Shown here: one piece after another, positions 22,112-33,987 of the stretch | Position numbering within the stretch: the first letter of the stretch is position 1 | How the letters are laid out: each line of letters starts with the position of its first letter | NCBI GenBank assembly: GCA_003313425.1 | Contig: NHZP01000011.1 | Location: forward strand, 1,364,001 to 1,428,000 | Source: Pseudopyrenochaeta lycopersici | Lineage: Eukaryota; Ascomycota; Dothideomycetes; Pleosporales; Pseudopyrenochaetaceae | DNA length: 64,000 bases | Direction: 5' to 3' | Notes under the pieces: model-generated | What the model was told of the DNA's origin: nothing | What the model saw: only the letters and a program-made list of their open reading frames with translations | Databases searched by the model: none | Made by a program: the position numbers and the translations under genes

Positions 22112-24416
22112 TCAGGCCGTGGCCGCCGGCCGCCCCGTCTCCTTCACTTGCTCGGTGGGAATGTTGATCTTCATAGCCTCGCTCCTCACCTTCGCAGGGC
22201 CCCTCTCATGCCCCTTGGGCACCCCGGGAATTCTCTTATTCTTCTTCCCCGCACTCGCACCCGGGCCAGTCACAATCTTCTTCTGCCCCGCGTAGTCGCA
22301 GCGGCCGTAGCTGTTGCAGAACCCCGTCTTGCACTTGTTGTTGCTGCGGCACCTCGCGCCCAGACACGCGTCCGACGATGCGCATGCTGTGCAGCGGCCC
22401 CACGAGCAGTACGCGTTTGCGTCGCAGTGTGTGGCTGATTCGCAGGGGTTGCCGAGGCCCCTGGGCGCCAGGCAGATGGGGTGTGAGATGCTGGAGTCGC
22501 TCTGCTCAGCGAGGGTGAAGAGCGAGGGTAAGCTATCTGTGTGGCACGATCCATTGGGATCATTGGGAACAACGCGTTTCCGGCGAGGATCATGGGGCGG
22601 TGCTTCGCCGGGGATTGTGCGTTTCCTGCGCGGCTCCGCGGGTTGGATGGACGGCCTCACGGAGCATGGCTGGCATTCGCCGCGGGAGCAGCGTAGGTGC
22701 GCCTGACATATTTTCTTGCTGTCACAGCGGTCTCCAATCTGGCCCGGCTGGCCCTCGTCGTTCTGTTGGCACACGCTATTCTTGCAGATCAGGTCCGGAG
22801 CACAACCATCTGCGGCGTCACACAGATGGCCCTCACAGCCAAATGTGCAGTCGCTCTGTTCCAGAACATACGGGTTCAGTGGTATTGCTGTGATGTTATT
22901 GAGGCCGGCCTTTTTGAGCTCCCACTCGCCCTCTCCAGACTGTTTTTGGATTAGACCGGCAGGAGGCGGGATGTATTTGCTCCAATTGAAATTGCTCCGC
23001 GTGGTGTAAGAGCGTTTGAGGACATCCTTAAGAGCCGTCCAGGCCGTGTATTCTGGTCGAAGAGGGTTGACGCCCGCTGTCTTGCCTTCGTCCAGGGTAG
23101 TCAGGTGAGAGTAGAGCTATGAATTGTCAGCGTTGGGGCAACAGTTATGAAGATTTGGGCAAAGACGTACCCAAGGAATTCCCCTCAAGTTCAGCGCGTT
23201 TCCTTGATCAAAAATCGCCTCTTTCTTGTAAAACAGACCATGTTTGCTATTAACATAAGCCCACTCTTCCACTAGCAGCAGCTTTCCTTTGCCTTCTTTG
23301 CCCTTTGCTCTCGCAGTCAACGTATTACCTGGAACAAACATGTTCGCCCATGGGGTTCCAGCCGTAGCGTCGTCCTCTTTTGAGAAGTAGCCATGGATAC
23401 CGATGACATCAATAGCTGTGCACTCAAATGCACTATCGGGGAAATTTTGGATTCCATCAACTGTTTGGGGGCCGGAGATGCCACCACTGATGACTGCAAT
23501 ATTTGCATTGTCGAGACCAACATTGAACTTCAGGTGATTGGCCATGTCGCAAAGCCACGATTCACCAGCAGGGATAGGCCAAATCCCACTGAACGGCTCA
23601 TTTTGAAGATCAACGCCCTGTATGAAGTCAGACGCTTGTTTTCAACGTAAATAACAGATGACCACGTGATGTGACGAACCAATATGATTTCGGACAACTC
23701 GCCCCAAGAGCGGCCATCGAAATTCCTAGATGGATAGTGCTTGAAGAAGACGTCAAGGCGCGTCTTGTAGAGTTCACGGTCTGAAAGCATGTCAGTATTT
23801 CAGTCTTTTCCATTGACTGGTGTAACGTACATTCGTCGCCGCTGTAAAAGTCTAGGAAAGCGCCATTGAGCTTCTCGCAATACGCATCACACGGGATGTC
23901 ATTGGTACCGCGAAGTGCATGAGCATCATGCGGAGCGATGATGACTTTTATTTGGCCTGCAGTGGTGTCAATAATCAACCAAAAACAGAAGTGTTTGAGT
24001 ATACCTTTAGAAAGGTGGTGAATAGCAGCCATTGTATCATCAAATTGGTCGAGCAATGATTTATCGAATCCACCAAGCTCAGATTCGGGCTGGAGTCTGT
24101 CAGCGTATGATTCGTCCTAACCCGGAAACCATGTGTACATCAGGGTGCTGGCTGTCAGGGCGAACTGTGAGATAATTAGCACCGAAATTCCTCGATTTAC
24201 ATTCCTTGACGTACTGAAAAGTCGAATGACTCTCGCTCCACTCTTCACGATTTCTTTAATAGTTTCATCTCGATGCTTTGGCGTAAAGAACTGCAGTAGA
24301 GGGTAGTTGACACCACCAAAAGAATGGTGGTTTGCAGAGATCCTTAGATCGGCAACGACTGGCTCTACCAGCGTCGTCAGCGACACGAGCGACGCGAGGA
24401 TAGTTGGGAGAAACAT
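22112..24416 (-). CDS. secreted GH5-like glycoside hydrolase with Cys-rich C-terminal region
   Basis: Seven exons: complement(22112..23116, 23171..23617, 23680..23780, 23831..23956, 24005..24089, 24139..24164, 24215..24416), about 663 residues. A signal peptide is seen at MFLPTILASLVSLTTLVEPV. The TIM-barrel part includes GGVNYPLLQFF, GARVIRLFIRPDSQHPD, KVIIAPHDAHALRG, the acid/base glutamate in VDLQNEPFSGIW, DVIGIHGYF, and the nucleophile glutamate in LLLVEEWAYV; both catalytic positions of clan GH-A are kept. After about residue 330 comes a Cys-rich, Dickkopf/EGF-like region with many CxxC and CxxxxC spacings, interrupted by a Pro-rich linker holding two RRKR sites. It probably acts outside the cell on plant or fungal wall polysaccharide, with the Cys-rich tail as binding or anchoring module. 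The substrate is not determined. Confidence 0.82.
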
Positions 24417-25283
24417 GTTGGCTCGCTGTGCATCAATGGTGACGAACGAAGTGAGAAGTTCGTTGAGGACAAAGCTGTATAAATCTGAAGCATAACCATC
24501 TGGACACGTGTAGATGGTATTCCTATAGACAGATCTCAATAACCGTGACTAGTCATTATGCTCGCGATATTGAGGTTGTTCATGTATATTAATTGCCATG
24601 CTGCACGTGGCCAATCACGGAGCGCTTAGACTGTACCCGCCGAGACAGGTCAACCTGGGCGGCGGATGGACGGTATGGCAGGGGTATGTCATTTCTCGCA
24701 GATCTAAGCAGCAATTAGCATCGAGATAACAAAAGCGTGGCGCATGACATGTTAGCGAAGGAATGGAGCGTTGAAGACTATGAAGCAACTGCTGTGGAAG
24801 GAGGCAAACGCACGACAAATGATCGGCCACAAAAAGAATAAGAACAGTGGAAACGCCCTCATATTATCGCATAACTTTGATCTATATAGACGTACTGGCG
24901 CGAATGGTGCTTAGCGTCTTACAGGATTAGGTCTGTACAAAGCACACACTATAACGCCCGGGCACGACAGGTAGGCTGTTTACTATGGAGTGTGCACCGA
25001 CGTAGAGACACATGTATACGGTCGGTTTCGATTCGCAACCTGGTCTCTCGTTGTTTTGAGCGATTTTGCGCATGTCAGCATATGCCGAGAGCAGCAGAGG
25101 ACACTCTTGACGATTCAATGATACATCGATCAGTATTCTTAGATGACGCAGCTCTTGGACGCTGCGTCTGTCAGCGTTGATACGAGCAGTCGGCTATTGG
25201 CGCGGAGGCTGTTCATTGATTTGAATGGCATGGTCGACATGAGCATTGTGCAGTGGTTGCGGTAAATAACGAGTCGAGAGGGT
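24417..25283. other. spacer between glycosidase and NKP2
   Basis: About 870 nt upstream of the glycosidase and downstream of NKP2. No gene is seen. Confidence 0.5.
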
Positions 25284-25923
25284 TCAGCCTGCGGGATTCG
25301 CGCAGACAGCCTCCAGCCGCTGTAGGGTGGCAAGGACTTGGTCGCCCAAGTCTGCACCACTGGCTGATTGCGCAAACCGGCCATGTCGTAGATCACTGAG
25401 TGCACCAAGCACCTCCTGAATCTCTTCCAAAGCGCTGTTGTTCGCTGCCTCTGTCGCTTCAATATGGGCCTCGAGGCTTTGGCAAGCCTCGTCAATACTG
25501 GAATGAACGGTCTGGAGTGTGTGCGGTTTGCGCCCTTGGCCGGACAGCTGATGAACCTGTTAGCCGTGTCATAGGCAGCAGTCACAAACAAGGCACCTCT
25601 TGTTCGATCCGAAGCGCAATTGGATCTGATCCCGCAACAGTCGCACCGTCGAGCTGTCGCCGCTCCTTTGCATATCCCCGTCGCAACTGCTTGGAGCGCT
25701 TGACCTCTTCGGTGATGCTGCGGCGTACGATGTCCATGTCTTTCTCGCGGAGCCTCTGCAGTTCTCGATACACGTCTCGGACTGCCGGGTTGGCACGATG
25801 CCCTTTGGGGAAGATGTCGGTGAATTGGCTCAGTGTCATGAAGTCGCGGAGTGCTGCGGGCGCAAGGAGGAAGTCGCCGAGCATCTGCGTCTCTTGAGAC
25901 GACATATTGGCGGCGGTCGACAT
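25284..25923 (-). CDS. NKP2: kinetochore subunit of the Cnl2/NKP2 family
   Basis: Exons complement(25284..25556, 25597..25923), 199 residues. The start MSTAANMSSQETQ is chosen because the family motif follows at once: LGDFLLAPAALRDFMTLSQF, FPKGHRANPAVRDVYREL, REKDMDIVRRSITEEVKRS. The second exon is a long helical, coiled-coil-like stretch (TLQTVHSSIDEACQSLEAHI, ALEEIQEVLGALSDL). Nkp2/Cnl2 belongs to the inner kinetochore (Ctf19/CCAN, Mis6-Sim4) group at centromeres. The 40-nt intron is among the shortest here. It is divergent from EAF3 with 370 nt between starts. Confidence 0.85.
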
Positions 25924-26293
25924 GGACGGCGATGAGGGCCGAGGAGCAGTTGGCAGCAGGCAAGTCAGTGTTGTTGGCGGCGTGCTCGAGACATCCAGGC
26001 TGATCGGAGCGCGACGCGTGCGGGCCCGTGCCCAGCAAAGACTCCTGTGAGATGCGTCGGCCACAAGCTTCGAACAAACTTCGTTGCTCCGTCTTTCACC
26101 AGGATCATCAACTTGAATTCATTAATTGGCGACCAGACGGAAGCTTTTGGTGCGTGGAACATCTTCTTCTGGCGCCCTCTGAAGCAGCTATACGCGTTAC
26201 GTGGTCTAGTGCACCAGACTCGTGCGCATCCTCACTTCGTTCGTCTTCGCTGCCAGCTCGTCGACATTTGAACTTTCACTTTGCATCAAAATC
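25924..26293. promoter_or_regulatory. shared divergent promoter NKP2/EAF3
   Basis: 370 nt between the start codons of two chromosome-biology genes transcribed away from each other. No specific factor site was recognised. Confidence 0.5.
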
Positions 26294-27571
26294 ATGGCGC
26301 CTGCAGCTGCACCGGAGCCATCTTATCGAAAGGACGAGAAAGTCTACTGCTTTCATCATGAGCTGCTCTACGAGGCCAAAGTGCTGGAGGTGAAGTCGGC
26401 CGAGGAAGACGACAAAAAGAGCGGCTTCCAGTACAGAGTCCACTACAAAGGCTGGAAGAACACGTACGTATTCATTCTATCTTCTCTGCGCATGCTTTTC
26501 CCCAGGCTACGAATACTTCAGTTATGTTTGTTCTTGGCCTGTACTCAGACACTCGCTCCCCTTTCCCAACCAATCACTTCAAGACTGGTGTATACTCTCC
26601 ACCAGGCAGCCCTCCACCGCTTGCCGTTGTAACTTCTCAGACTGTATCCTGTCGCTGACGCTCCATAGCTGGGATGACTGGGTTCCTGAAGACCGCCTGC
26701 GCAAGCTGTCTCCAGAGAATCGAGAACTGGCCAACAACCTGAGACATGAAATGCTTGCTGCTCAACGTGCCGCAAGGGCCCAGCCCTTGCCTTCCAAGAA
26801 GAAGGCGCAGGGCTCCACTCGAGGCAGTGAAGAGCGCCAAACATCGGTCTCTGCTGCTGCACCTCGCGGGCAGAAGCGAATGCGGGACCATGACCTGGAA
26901 AAGGTAAGTGCTTTCACCATGTCTGTTCTTCGTCCACTTGCTAACCTCGCTACAGGAAGAAGTCTTCCAGAATAAGCTAGCCGTGAGGATCTACATGCCC
27001 GATCGGCTGAAGAGCCTCCTAGTTGATGACTGGGAAAACATTACCAAGAATTTACAGCTAGTACAACTCCCGTCGGCCAAGTCCGCAGGTCTCATCCTGG
27101 AAGAGTATTATGATTTTGTTTCTTCGTCGGGCCACCGCAACAGTACCGAGACGGATATTGTCGAAGAGGTCGTTGCTGGTCTCAAGGAGTATTTCAACAA
27201 GGCTCTCGGCCGTCTTCTCCTGTACCGCTTTGAACGGGAACAATTCTACGATATCCAGACCCGCATCGATCAACCGACCGACGAGCTTGCTGGTAAGGCG
27301 CTTGCTGAAATTTATGGTGGCGAACATCTTTTACGCCTTCTCGGTAAGCTGAACCCACATCTTCGATACGCTTTTTACTAATTGTGTAGTTTCCATGCCT
27401 GAGCTTATTGCGCAAACCAACATGGATCATCAAGCTATTAACCGCCTACGCGAAGAGCTTAGCAGCATGACTACCTGGCTCTCGAAAGAACCGCAAATCA
27501 ATGCCTATTTTGCCTCTGTTTATGAGAGTCCTGGACAGGCCTACATTGATAAGGTCAAATCTAGCACCTAA
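26294..27571 (+). CDS. EAF3: Eaf3/MRG15 chromodomain protein of NuA4 and Rpd3S
   Basis: Exons 26294..26463, 26669..26903, 26956..27343, 27390..27571, 324 residues. The N-terminal chromo barrel is seen in KVYCFHHELLYEAKVLEV, FQYRVHYKGWKNTWDDWVPE and DRLRKLSPEN; the WDDW aromatic pair lies across the first splice. A basic linker follows, then the MRG domain (NKLAVRIYMPDRLKSLLVDD, KSAGLILEEYYDFVSSS, GLKEYFNKALGRLLLYRFER, IYGGEHLLRLLVSMPELI). Eaf3 reads H3K36 methylation and recruits the NuA4 acetyltransferase or the Rpd3S deacetylase to transcribed genes. The first intron is 205 nt, the rest near 50. All core motifs are intact. Confidence 0.95.
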
Positions 27572-27852
27572 GACTGTGGGGGCCTTCTTCTGTTTGTGCG
27601 CTCTACTCCACTTCAGTACACTTGTATCACCGGTTCTTGGCATGGGTTGGAAAGGGTTTTCAAAGCATCATCTCCGCGGCGCTCAGGCGATCTGCGATCC
27701 GATTAGAGGGTCATTTTGGACTGGGTGTTGCGTTTTGGCGTCCAGTCGGATTCAAAGTTTCAAATAATGAGCGTAGCAATACTAGGCTCTGGATATTGTT
27801 GTGCTCTTCATGCCCCATTTGCAACATTACCACCATGAGGCATCTCCTGCTG

Positions 27853-28629
27853 TTATGAATCATTGACAACTTTCTCCAAAACACCAGCCGCCCATGTGAG
27901 GCACTTGGCCATATTCTCCTCCGCCTCCCTAGGCATCACGCAGATATCCACTGCCCTGCATACCTCGTCGTCTAAATCATCCTCGACATCGCCATGCTTG
28001 AACAGGAATTTGTGGTCCTGGACATAATTCGGCCAAACAATCTGATCTACATATCCCGGCGGGTCTTCCCAGAAGCCTTCCAATGTCACATAACCGCTTC
28101 GCGCTTCGCGCCTCCTCTTCGCTGTCTCGTAGCTTGTTCGCAGGAAGAGCCTGACGTCAAAGAGCGACCGAATGTCTTTCATGTCTTCAGAAAATAAGAG
28201 AAATCCGTCGACAATGCATATCCTCCTCTCTCGCCAGTCTGACCTTCGTTCCAGCCACACAGTCACCTCGTCCCTCAGTCTCTTGATGATCTCCTCTGAT
28301 ACACCATGCTCGCCCACGCTATTTTGGTCCTCTTTACTGACGAGCCAATCTGGGCTCTTTCCGTGTTCTTTAATATGCTGAAGAGCCGACTGGAGTTCAG
28401 GCAGATTAAGAGACTCCATACAGTCCCAGTCCTGGATGCCGTTCTTAACGGGTATCTCAGCGTCTGTAAGGTAGAAGTCGTCCAGGTGTAAGATGAAAAG
28501 TTTTGAAGGAGGAAAGATGTCTCGGAGAAGGCGAGAGAGTGTGGTTTTGCCTGATGAGGAGGGTCCAGATATACCGACAACGAGGGGTGGAGGCATGTCG
28601 GTATTTGTCGTTTGATGGGTAGTCGCCAT
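27853..28629 (-). CDS. NRK1: nicotinamide riboside kinase
   Basis: Single exon of 258 residues. The Walker A loop is GISGPSSSGKTTLSRLL at residues 19-35, and a DDFY motif (LHLDDFYLTDAEIPV) follows in the nucleoside-binding region, with a conserved DWDCMESLNLPEL. The sequence RICIVDGFLLFSEDM corresponds to the Walker B strand, and LRTSYETAKRRREARSGYVT to the lid. The enzyme phosphorylates nicotinamide riboside (and nicotinic acid riboside) to the mononucleotide, a cytosolic salvage entry to NAD. It is divergent from the ARMH3-like gene. Confidence 0.93.
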   Translation of the reverse strand: MATTHQTTNTDMPPPLVVGISGPSSSGKTTLSRLLRDIFPPSKLFILHLDDFYLTDAEIPVKNGIQDWDCMESLNLPELQSALQHIKEHGKSPDWLVSKEDQNSVGEHGVSEEIIKRLRDEVTVWLERRSDWRERRICIVDGFLLFSEDMKDIRSLFDVRLFLRTSYETAKRRREARSGYVTLEGFWEDPPGYVDQIVWPNYVQDHKFLFKHGDVEDDLDDEVCRAVDICVMPREAEENMAKCLTWAAGVLEKVVNDS

Positions 28630-28899
28630 GGCTGCTTTCCAACTCTTTGTGCCAGCCTATGTTTCCCGCCGCCACAGCGCACTTTATCTCACAATTTTGA
28701 GTAGTGACTTTTGGTACTTGACATTACATGAATATTTGCATGGCTTCCCGTCCCAAAGCACGCACGTGCGAAAGTGTGGGGGTTCTTCTTATCGGCGATT
28801 GATCGCCCGCGGTCCGCGTCATTAGCCTCTCGAGGTTTCACGACACGTCAAACGCGATGCTTTGGTTTGCGCTGAACAGATTCAAGACTCACGCCCACC
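28630..28899. promoter_or_regulatory. shared divergent promoter NRK1/ARMH3 with palindromic E-box
   Basis: 270 nt between start codons. It contains the perfect 10-bp palindrome CGCACGTGCG at 28761-28770, with the E-box CACGTG in its centre, a site type bound by bHLH factors. Confidence 0.55.
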
Positions 28900-31082
28900 A
28901 TGGAGCCATCGCCGCTGACGCAAGACTCGAGGCCGGAGATCTTCCAACCCAAAATCATCCGCCTCTACGAGACATTATTCAAGGTGCGTCTACGTCAAAG
29001 ACCAGCACCATGCGTTTGCTAACACCCTGCCCAGGAAGACGACGATGACTTGGAACTGTCCGAGGGCTTCTGGCAGGAGTTCTTCCTCCATAGGCCGGAC
29101 TCAAACGGCCTCAAACGCATCCTGGGCTCCATAGCACCGGATGAGATGCTCCACCAGCAGGCGCATTCGCAGCAGCTCTTCCGCCGCGCCATATTGCGTG
29201 TCAAGCAGGCCAGGTCCCCCTCAGACGAGATCGCGCTCGAGGTACGATGCGACGGATACATGACAAGCTTCGCCAGCTTACCGCGTAGACCTTGACAGTC
29301 TTCTTAGACGCCGCTCTTACCAAAAAATACACGAATCCCAGTTCCGACATCATCTCCGTCCTCGCGGGCCTACACGATGCAGACGCCGTCATGACCGATT
29401 TTATAGCCACACTAGATACCGTTATACGCAATGGACGAAGCAGTATGTGTAGCAGTAGCTGGCTACAAGACTGAGCTGACCAGGTCCAGTACCCTTGCGC
29501 CTCAAGGCTGTTCGAACCACCCTCTCCATAACCGCTGCCGGGTTCCACACAGCACTACCCTCTTACTTCACGCATCGTGATCTATTTCCTTCGCTGATGA
29601 AGGTATGTTCATACTACTACATCTGTGGCCAAAGTACTCATGGCTTTAGTATGTCCAGGATTGTGAAGACAGTGCTGAAGTGCTACCTGCCTTCTACCTC
29701 CTCGGTCTTCTTGCAAATTACAACAAATTCGAGTTCCAAAACCCATATAGATTGCGGCTCGACGATTTTGTGAACGATGCGATAATACAGGACCTGATAC
29801 GGTGCTTCGGAGACAATTGTGTGAAGCTACGGGACGCATACATAGCAGTTCAAGATGACATGCCTGAAGGGTGGACGCTGGGTTCAACACTGAGCTACAT
29901 AGGTCTAAGTGCGCTCGCTCCAAGCTCCCGACCTTCAACACCCAGCCCAGCCCCTGAGGAGGCAAAGTCATTGTTCGCAACCTTGTGCGTACCCACCCGA
30001 TCCCTACTTTGCTTCTCTTGGCTCACAATTTTGCAAGACCAGGACCAGAGATTGGCGTAATGCTCTCGACATACGATTTTGCGAACGCCAACAAAGTCTT
30101 TTGCTTCAACTTGGTCACACTGCAATCAGAGAAGAGCGGTGACCCCTCGCCCTTGAACGCATACCTGTCCTTGATCTCGTATTTGCTTCAACATGCACAC
30201 CGATCCACGAGAGCGGCACTGTACACATATCTTAGTCTCTTCGTGCTTCAAATCCTCGTCGAAGACCAATTGCTCGTCAAGCGATTATGCAGTGACGAAA
30301 CAAAACTTTCAGTGCGCTTGTGCCGCCAGAGACAGCCGTACTTACCTATAGTGAAGGGCGATCGAGTTCCTGCTGCGGTCATTCTGGATCTGATGGTCGA
30401 TGGCATTAACCACAATCTACGAAGACGGCTGGATGTTGACCTGTACCTGTGAGTGAGCATCATGACTTGTCTTGAATCAACCAACTAAACCTGATATAGC
30501 CTGTTCTTTGGTGTCTTGCTACGGATCCTATCATATCTTAGCCGTGCCAAAGTTCGTATTGTGTTCCACTGGTCAGAGCTATGGAGAGCGCTTCTGGCCT
30601 TTGTGCGCTTCCTCCTGACCTATGAAAGCGATATAAAGTCAAACTACAGATCAACTGAGATGATCAATATGCTTGTCAATCTGCTAGCGTATGCTCTTTC
30701 TAGTGGGGAGAACTTCCTTCCCGACCCAGCTTCGTACGACGACCTATTCTACAAGCTTGTGGAAACCGGCGACATTCTCATCAAGTTTCGCGACGCGTTC
30801 AATCTCTCCAGCCAAGCTAGCTCAATGCAGACCCTTATCAATGTTTCTTCGCACTATCATTCGCTGCTTGAAGGCAACGAAAAGGGAAAAGTGAAAAGCA
30901 AGAATCTCAGCCCTCGCGAGGTCAGCAATGTTATCAAGCAGGGCTACGAGACCTTGTCGATTGATGCGACTGAAGGTTTGGATCGGTGGGAGAAGTTCCG
31001 CGAGGCAGATCTCAAGTCCTATCTGAAGAGGATCGCGAGGGTTGCTGTGGATGATGCGAAGGCGTTGAACGAAGGGAACTGA
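28900..31082 (+). CDS. ARMH3/C10orf76-like protein (DUF1741)
   Basis: Seven exons: 28900..28983, 29035..29241, 29289..29442, 29484..29602, 29650..29984, 30038..30448, 30500..31082, about 630 residues, close to the 689 of human ARMH3. The N-terminus MEPSPLTQDSRPEIFQPKI leads into armadillo-like helices (FWQEFFLHRPDSNGLKRILG, LSTYDFANANKVFCFNLVT, SKVRIVFHW-like SRAKVRIVFHWSELWRALL). DUF1741 signatures include HRSTRAALYTYLSLFVLQIL and GINHNLRRRLDVDLYL. In animals the protein acts at the Golgi with GBF1 and PI4KB; the fungal role is not well known. Intron 5 (29985-30037, donor GTGCGT, acceptor TTGCAAG) is needed to keep frame between SLFATL and PGPEIGVM. Exon 4 could begin at 29484 or 29490. Confidence 0.85.
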
Positions 31083-33987
31083 ATATCCGGTCAAGGCACG
31101 AGCAACGGCCGCTAATGATGAACAATTCGATAGACTGTTGTGATGGTACACACAACACATTGATTCCAAATCTATATTGCCATGAATACAGATCCACCCT
31201 CTCTTCCTTATCTCTCATGATTACATCCAAATGGTAATGTCAGTAATGCTCGCAATGATAATCTCTCCAGTCCGCTCAGCCCAAGTGGGCACAGGAAATC
31301 AATCAGATTAGGACGATTATGCCACATGGAAGTATTCAGCTGCTTGTGCTATTGTAGCATGTTGTGACACTAGAACAGGGTCGATAATTGCAACCCCCGT
31401 TTGCAATATCATCATTTACACCCACCGTCCCCTGTTCACAAGTATGACCGTCTCTATGCATACACGCCTCTTCTGGATTTGTTCGCCCACACCTCCTGGA
31501 ATGAGCAACACAGATTCACACTTTGATATCTCTGAGCCGTGATAGCAACCCAGTGACGATTCAGTTAGGCAAGCACAACCTCCTTGCATGTCTTACCTGG
31601 AGGCTCTCGAAGGAAAGCTGCTACAGGGGATTCTATAATCATCAACTGTCTGCAACTTCCAAAGAATTGGGGATTGGCATCTAGGCGTGGTCCATATTTG
31701 AGACCCCTTTTGGCAACTTTGTCGGCAGTGGCAGGGGCAATATGCAGCACGCTGACAATCACCGCGGGGCTTTGACGAGGTGGACCCTTTGTTGAGTTCT
31801 ACCGTCTATCCCAATTACACTTTCACAACTTGAGTTGAAGGTTGATCCCGGCGTGCGAGTAAGAAACCATGTATTAGACATACAAACCGGTAAAGCAGAT
31901 GCACTACACACGACGCGCGTAATACTAAACTTCGATAATGTCATTTCCGAGCACGATACAGGTCAAGGTTCTCTTCGCACGAACAAGAAAGCTGACGCCA
32001 ACTTCTTCACTTTCTCACAATCGTTGCTGACACAAAAGCAATTTGCGGCGCTTCGTGTACACCACGCTACGCGCAGGCCCCAAATTTGTTGGGTATTCTC
32101 AGTGACAAGTGGCAGCAGAAACCTCCGGGCATCTTCGAGGTGGATAGTGTGTCGAAATTTTTCATACTATCCCCACTCCCTTTCCCTACTCTTCCGGGGA
32201 CGGCAGGATGAGATGCAAAGAAAGAGTTTTGCAAATGTACTACGACAGTCCGCGCAGGCGAGACACTTGTGTCAAACGTGACTGGAAACTATACCATGCT
32301 AGGCACTATCATCTCTGAAACCAAATACACAGCTGAGGGTCCGATGAGACTAAGAAGCACTTTTATTAAATGCATTGTATGGCTTATTGACGAAAACGAA
32401 GTCTAGTGGTCATAGAAAACGAGTGGCGAATGTGGATGCAAGATTGGCTGAGCTAATTACATTCTGCCAAATGACTGGCCTTTGCCTTCCCCCTCACCCG
32501 AACGCGAACCTGTCAAACTCGGCAAGGCCCGTTAGTGATTTTCATGCAACACGCAAGCCTCTCCACCACGTTTTCCACCCGTTCTATTGCCTCCACCGCC
32601 ATAACAAGCCGTCTGACAAGTAGAGTTTGTTTCCCGAAAAGTAGTTCCAACGCCGTCCGAGGCCCCGAGTACCAGTATTGAGAGAAATCTATTTTTGGGG
32701 GTCCAAGATCCAGACCGCGAATTGCCAAGCAATTCTGTCATACTCTTGAGGCTCAAATCACTTATGGCGTTTTCGAGGTTCAGCAGGCAATCATGCGTGG
32801 TTCTAGAAGTCCAGTTCATCTCAAAGGGATGGCACTGTAAGGAGGCAGATCCGCAACTGTCGAAACTTCATCTTTATGCAGCCGAGGCCGAGGCCAAACG
32901 GAGGGGTGGAGTATACTCGACACCAAACAGTTGCACCTATGATTCGATTCGAATTCTGAAACAGTAACATAAACAATTGAAGCTGAAACGCAGAGGTGAA
33001 CGTGACAGATGTATGGAGAAGTGAGGATCACTTGATCTGATTCGAGTACCGGTGCCTCCACCAAACAAAAACATGCGTCATCTGTTTCTAAAACCCCTCA
33101 AGCTGAGACCTTCCAACATCATGCGCTTTCTGACTCAGTTCGACATCAGTAAACAGAGAGTTTTTGCTTTCTGTAAACCAGACATTCGTTAACAATATTT
33201 CTTCTCGAATTAGTGACTCCGTACTCGCATACTCGATTCAGCCCCAGCTGGCCCCAACATGGCCAAGGTAGAATCATGACGCAAGCCCACACGCTCCTTC
33301 GAGGCAAGCTAGCGCAGGTGGCAAGTTTGCAGACGGCGCTTTCGGCCTTTTTTACGAAGCGAAAGTATTCGTTTATTTGATGTTCGAGACTCCCCACTGT
33401 TAGTAAAAAAGTGCTCGTGTAAACTTTCAAGTACAAGAATAGCGCTCGGGTCATCTACCACGCGACAAACCTATCCACACGTTAATCCTACACATGGCTG
33501 CCAGAAATGGATTTCGGAACGCATCGGACATGGTATCCGGCGCGCGGTTGCGTAATCGATGATTAGGTCCAATATCACAAAAACAATCAATATTTCAAGT
33601 GCAAAGTCTCGGAGAATATGAAGTTCTTGATTAGGGTGCGTGGAGCGTGCGTACAGATACGAAAGCCACAGCGTGCTTTCTCATCTCGGGCTGCTCGTAT
33701 ATCGGATTTCGCTTTCGCTCCCCTCTCCAATTAGGAGGAGAGCGGTGCGTGCACCTAGCGAATACTATCTGTAGGCAGGATGTTCTGTCCAATGTACACG
33801 AAATTGTAGTAGCAATGCGATGCGATAATATGCATCCGTAGACGATGATGCAAGTGGTATCATAGAAACAGACAACACCCAAAAAATGCTAATGAAAAAC
33901 GCCAAGCCCAAAGCATGACCTCTAATGCTGTGCCCTTTATGCCGCCCGTACTAACGCCTTGGATGTTGATATGGGTCAAGCCAGATA
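31083..33987. other. gene-poor spacer
   Basis: 2.9 kb downstream of both flanking genes. Frames stay under about 150 codons, overlap each other and show no motif. The longest (31835-32281) has no homology I recognise. Repeats and RNA genes were not seen. Confidence 0.5.

Noticed and set aside
25139..26077. 312-codon minus-strand frame over NKP2
   Set aside because: It is another register of the NKP2 locus; the NKP2 frame explains the conserved motifs and splice signals.
31835..32281. 148-codon plus-strand frame in the 31-34 kb spacer
   Set aside because: It has no motif, no splice partner and an ordinary spacer composition; it is not strong enough to call a gene.
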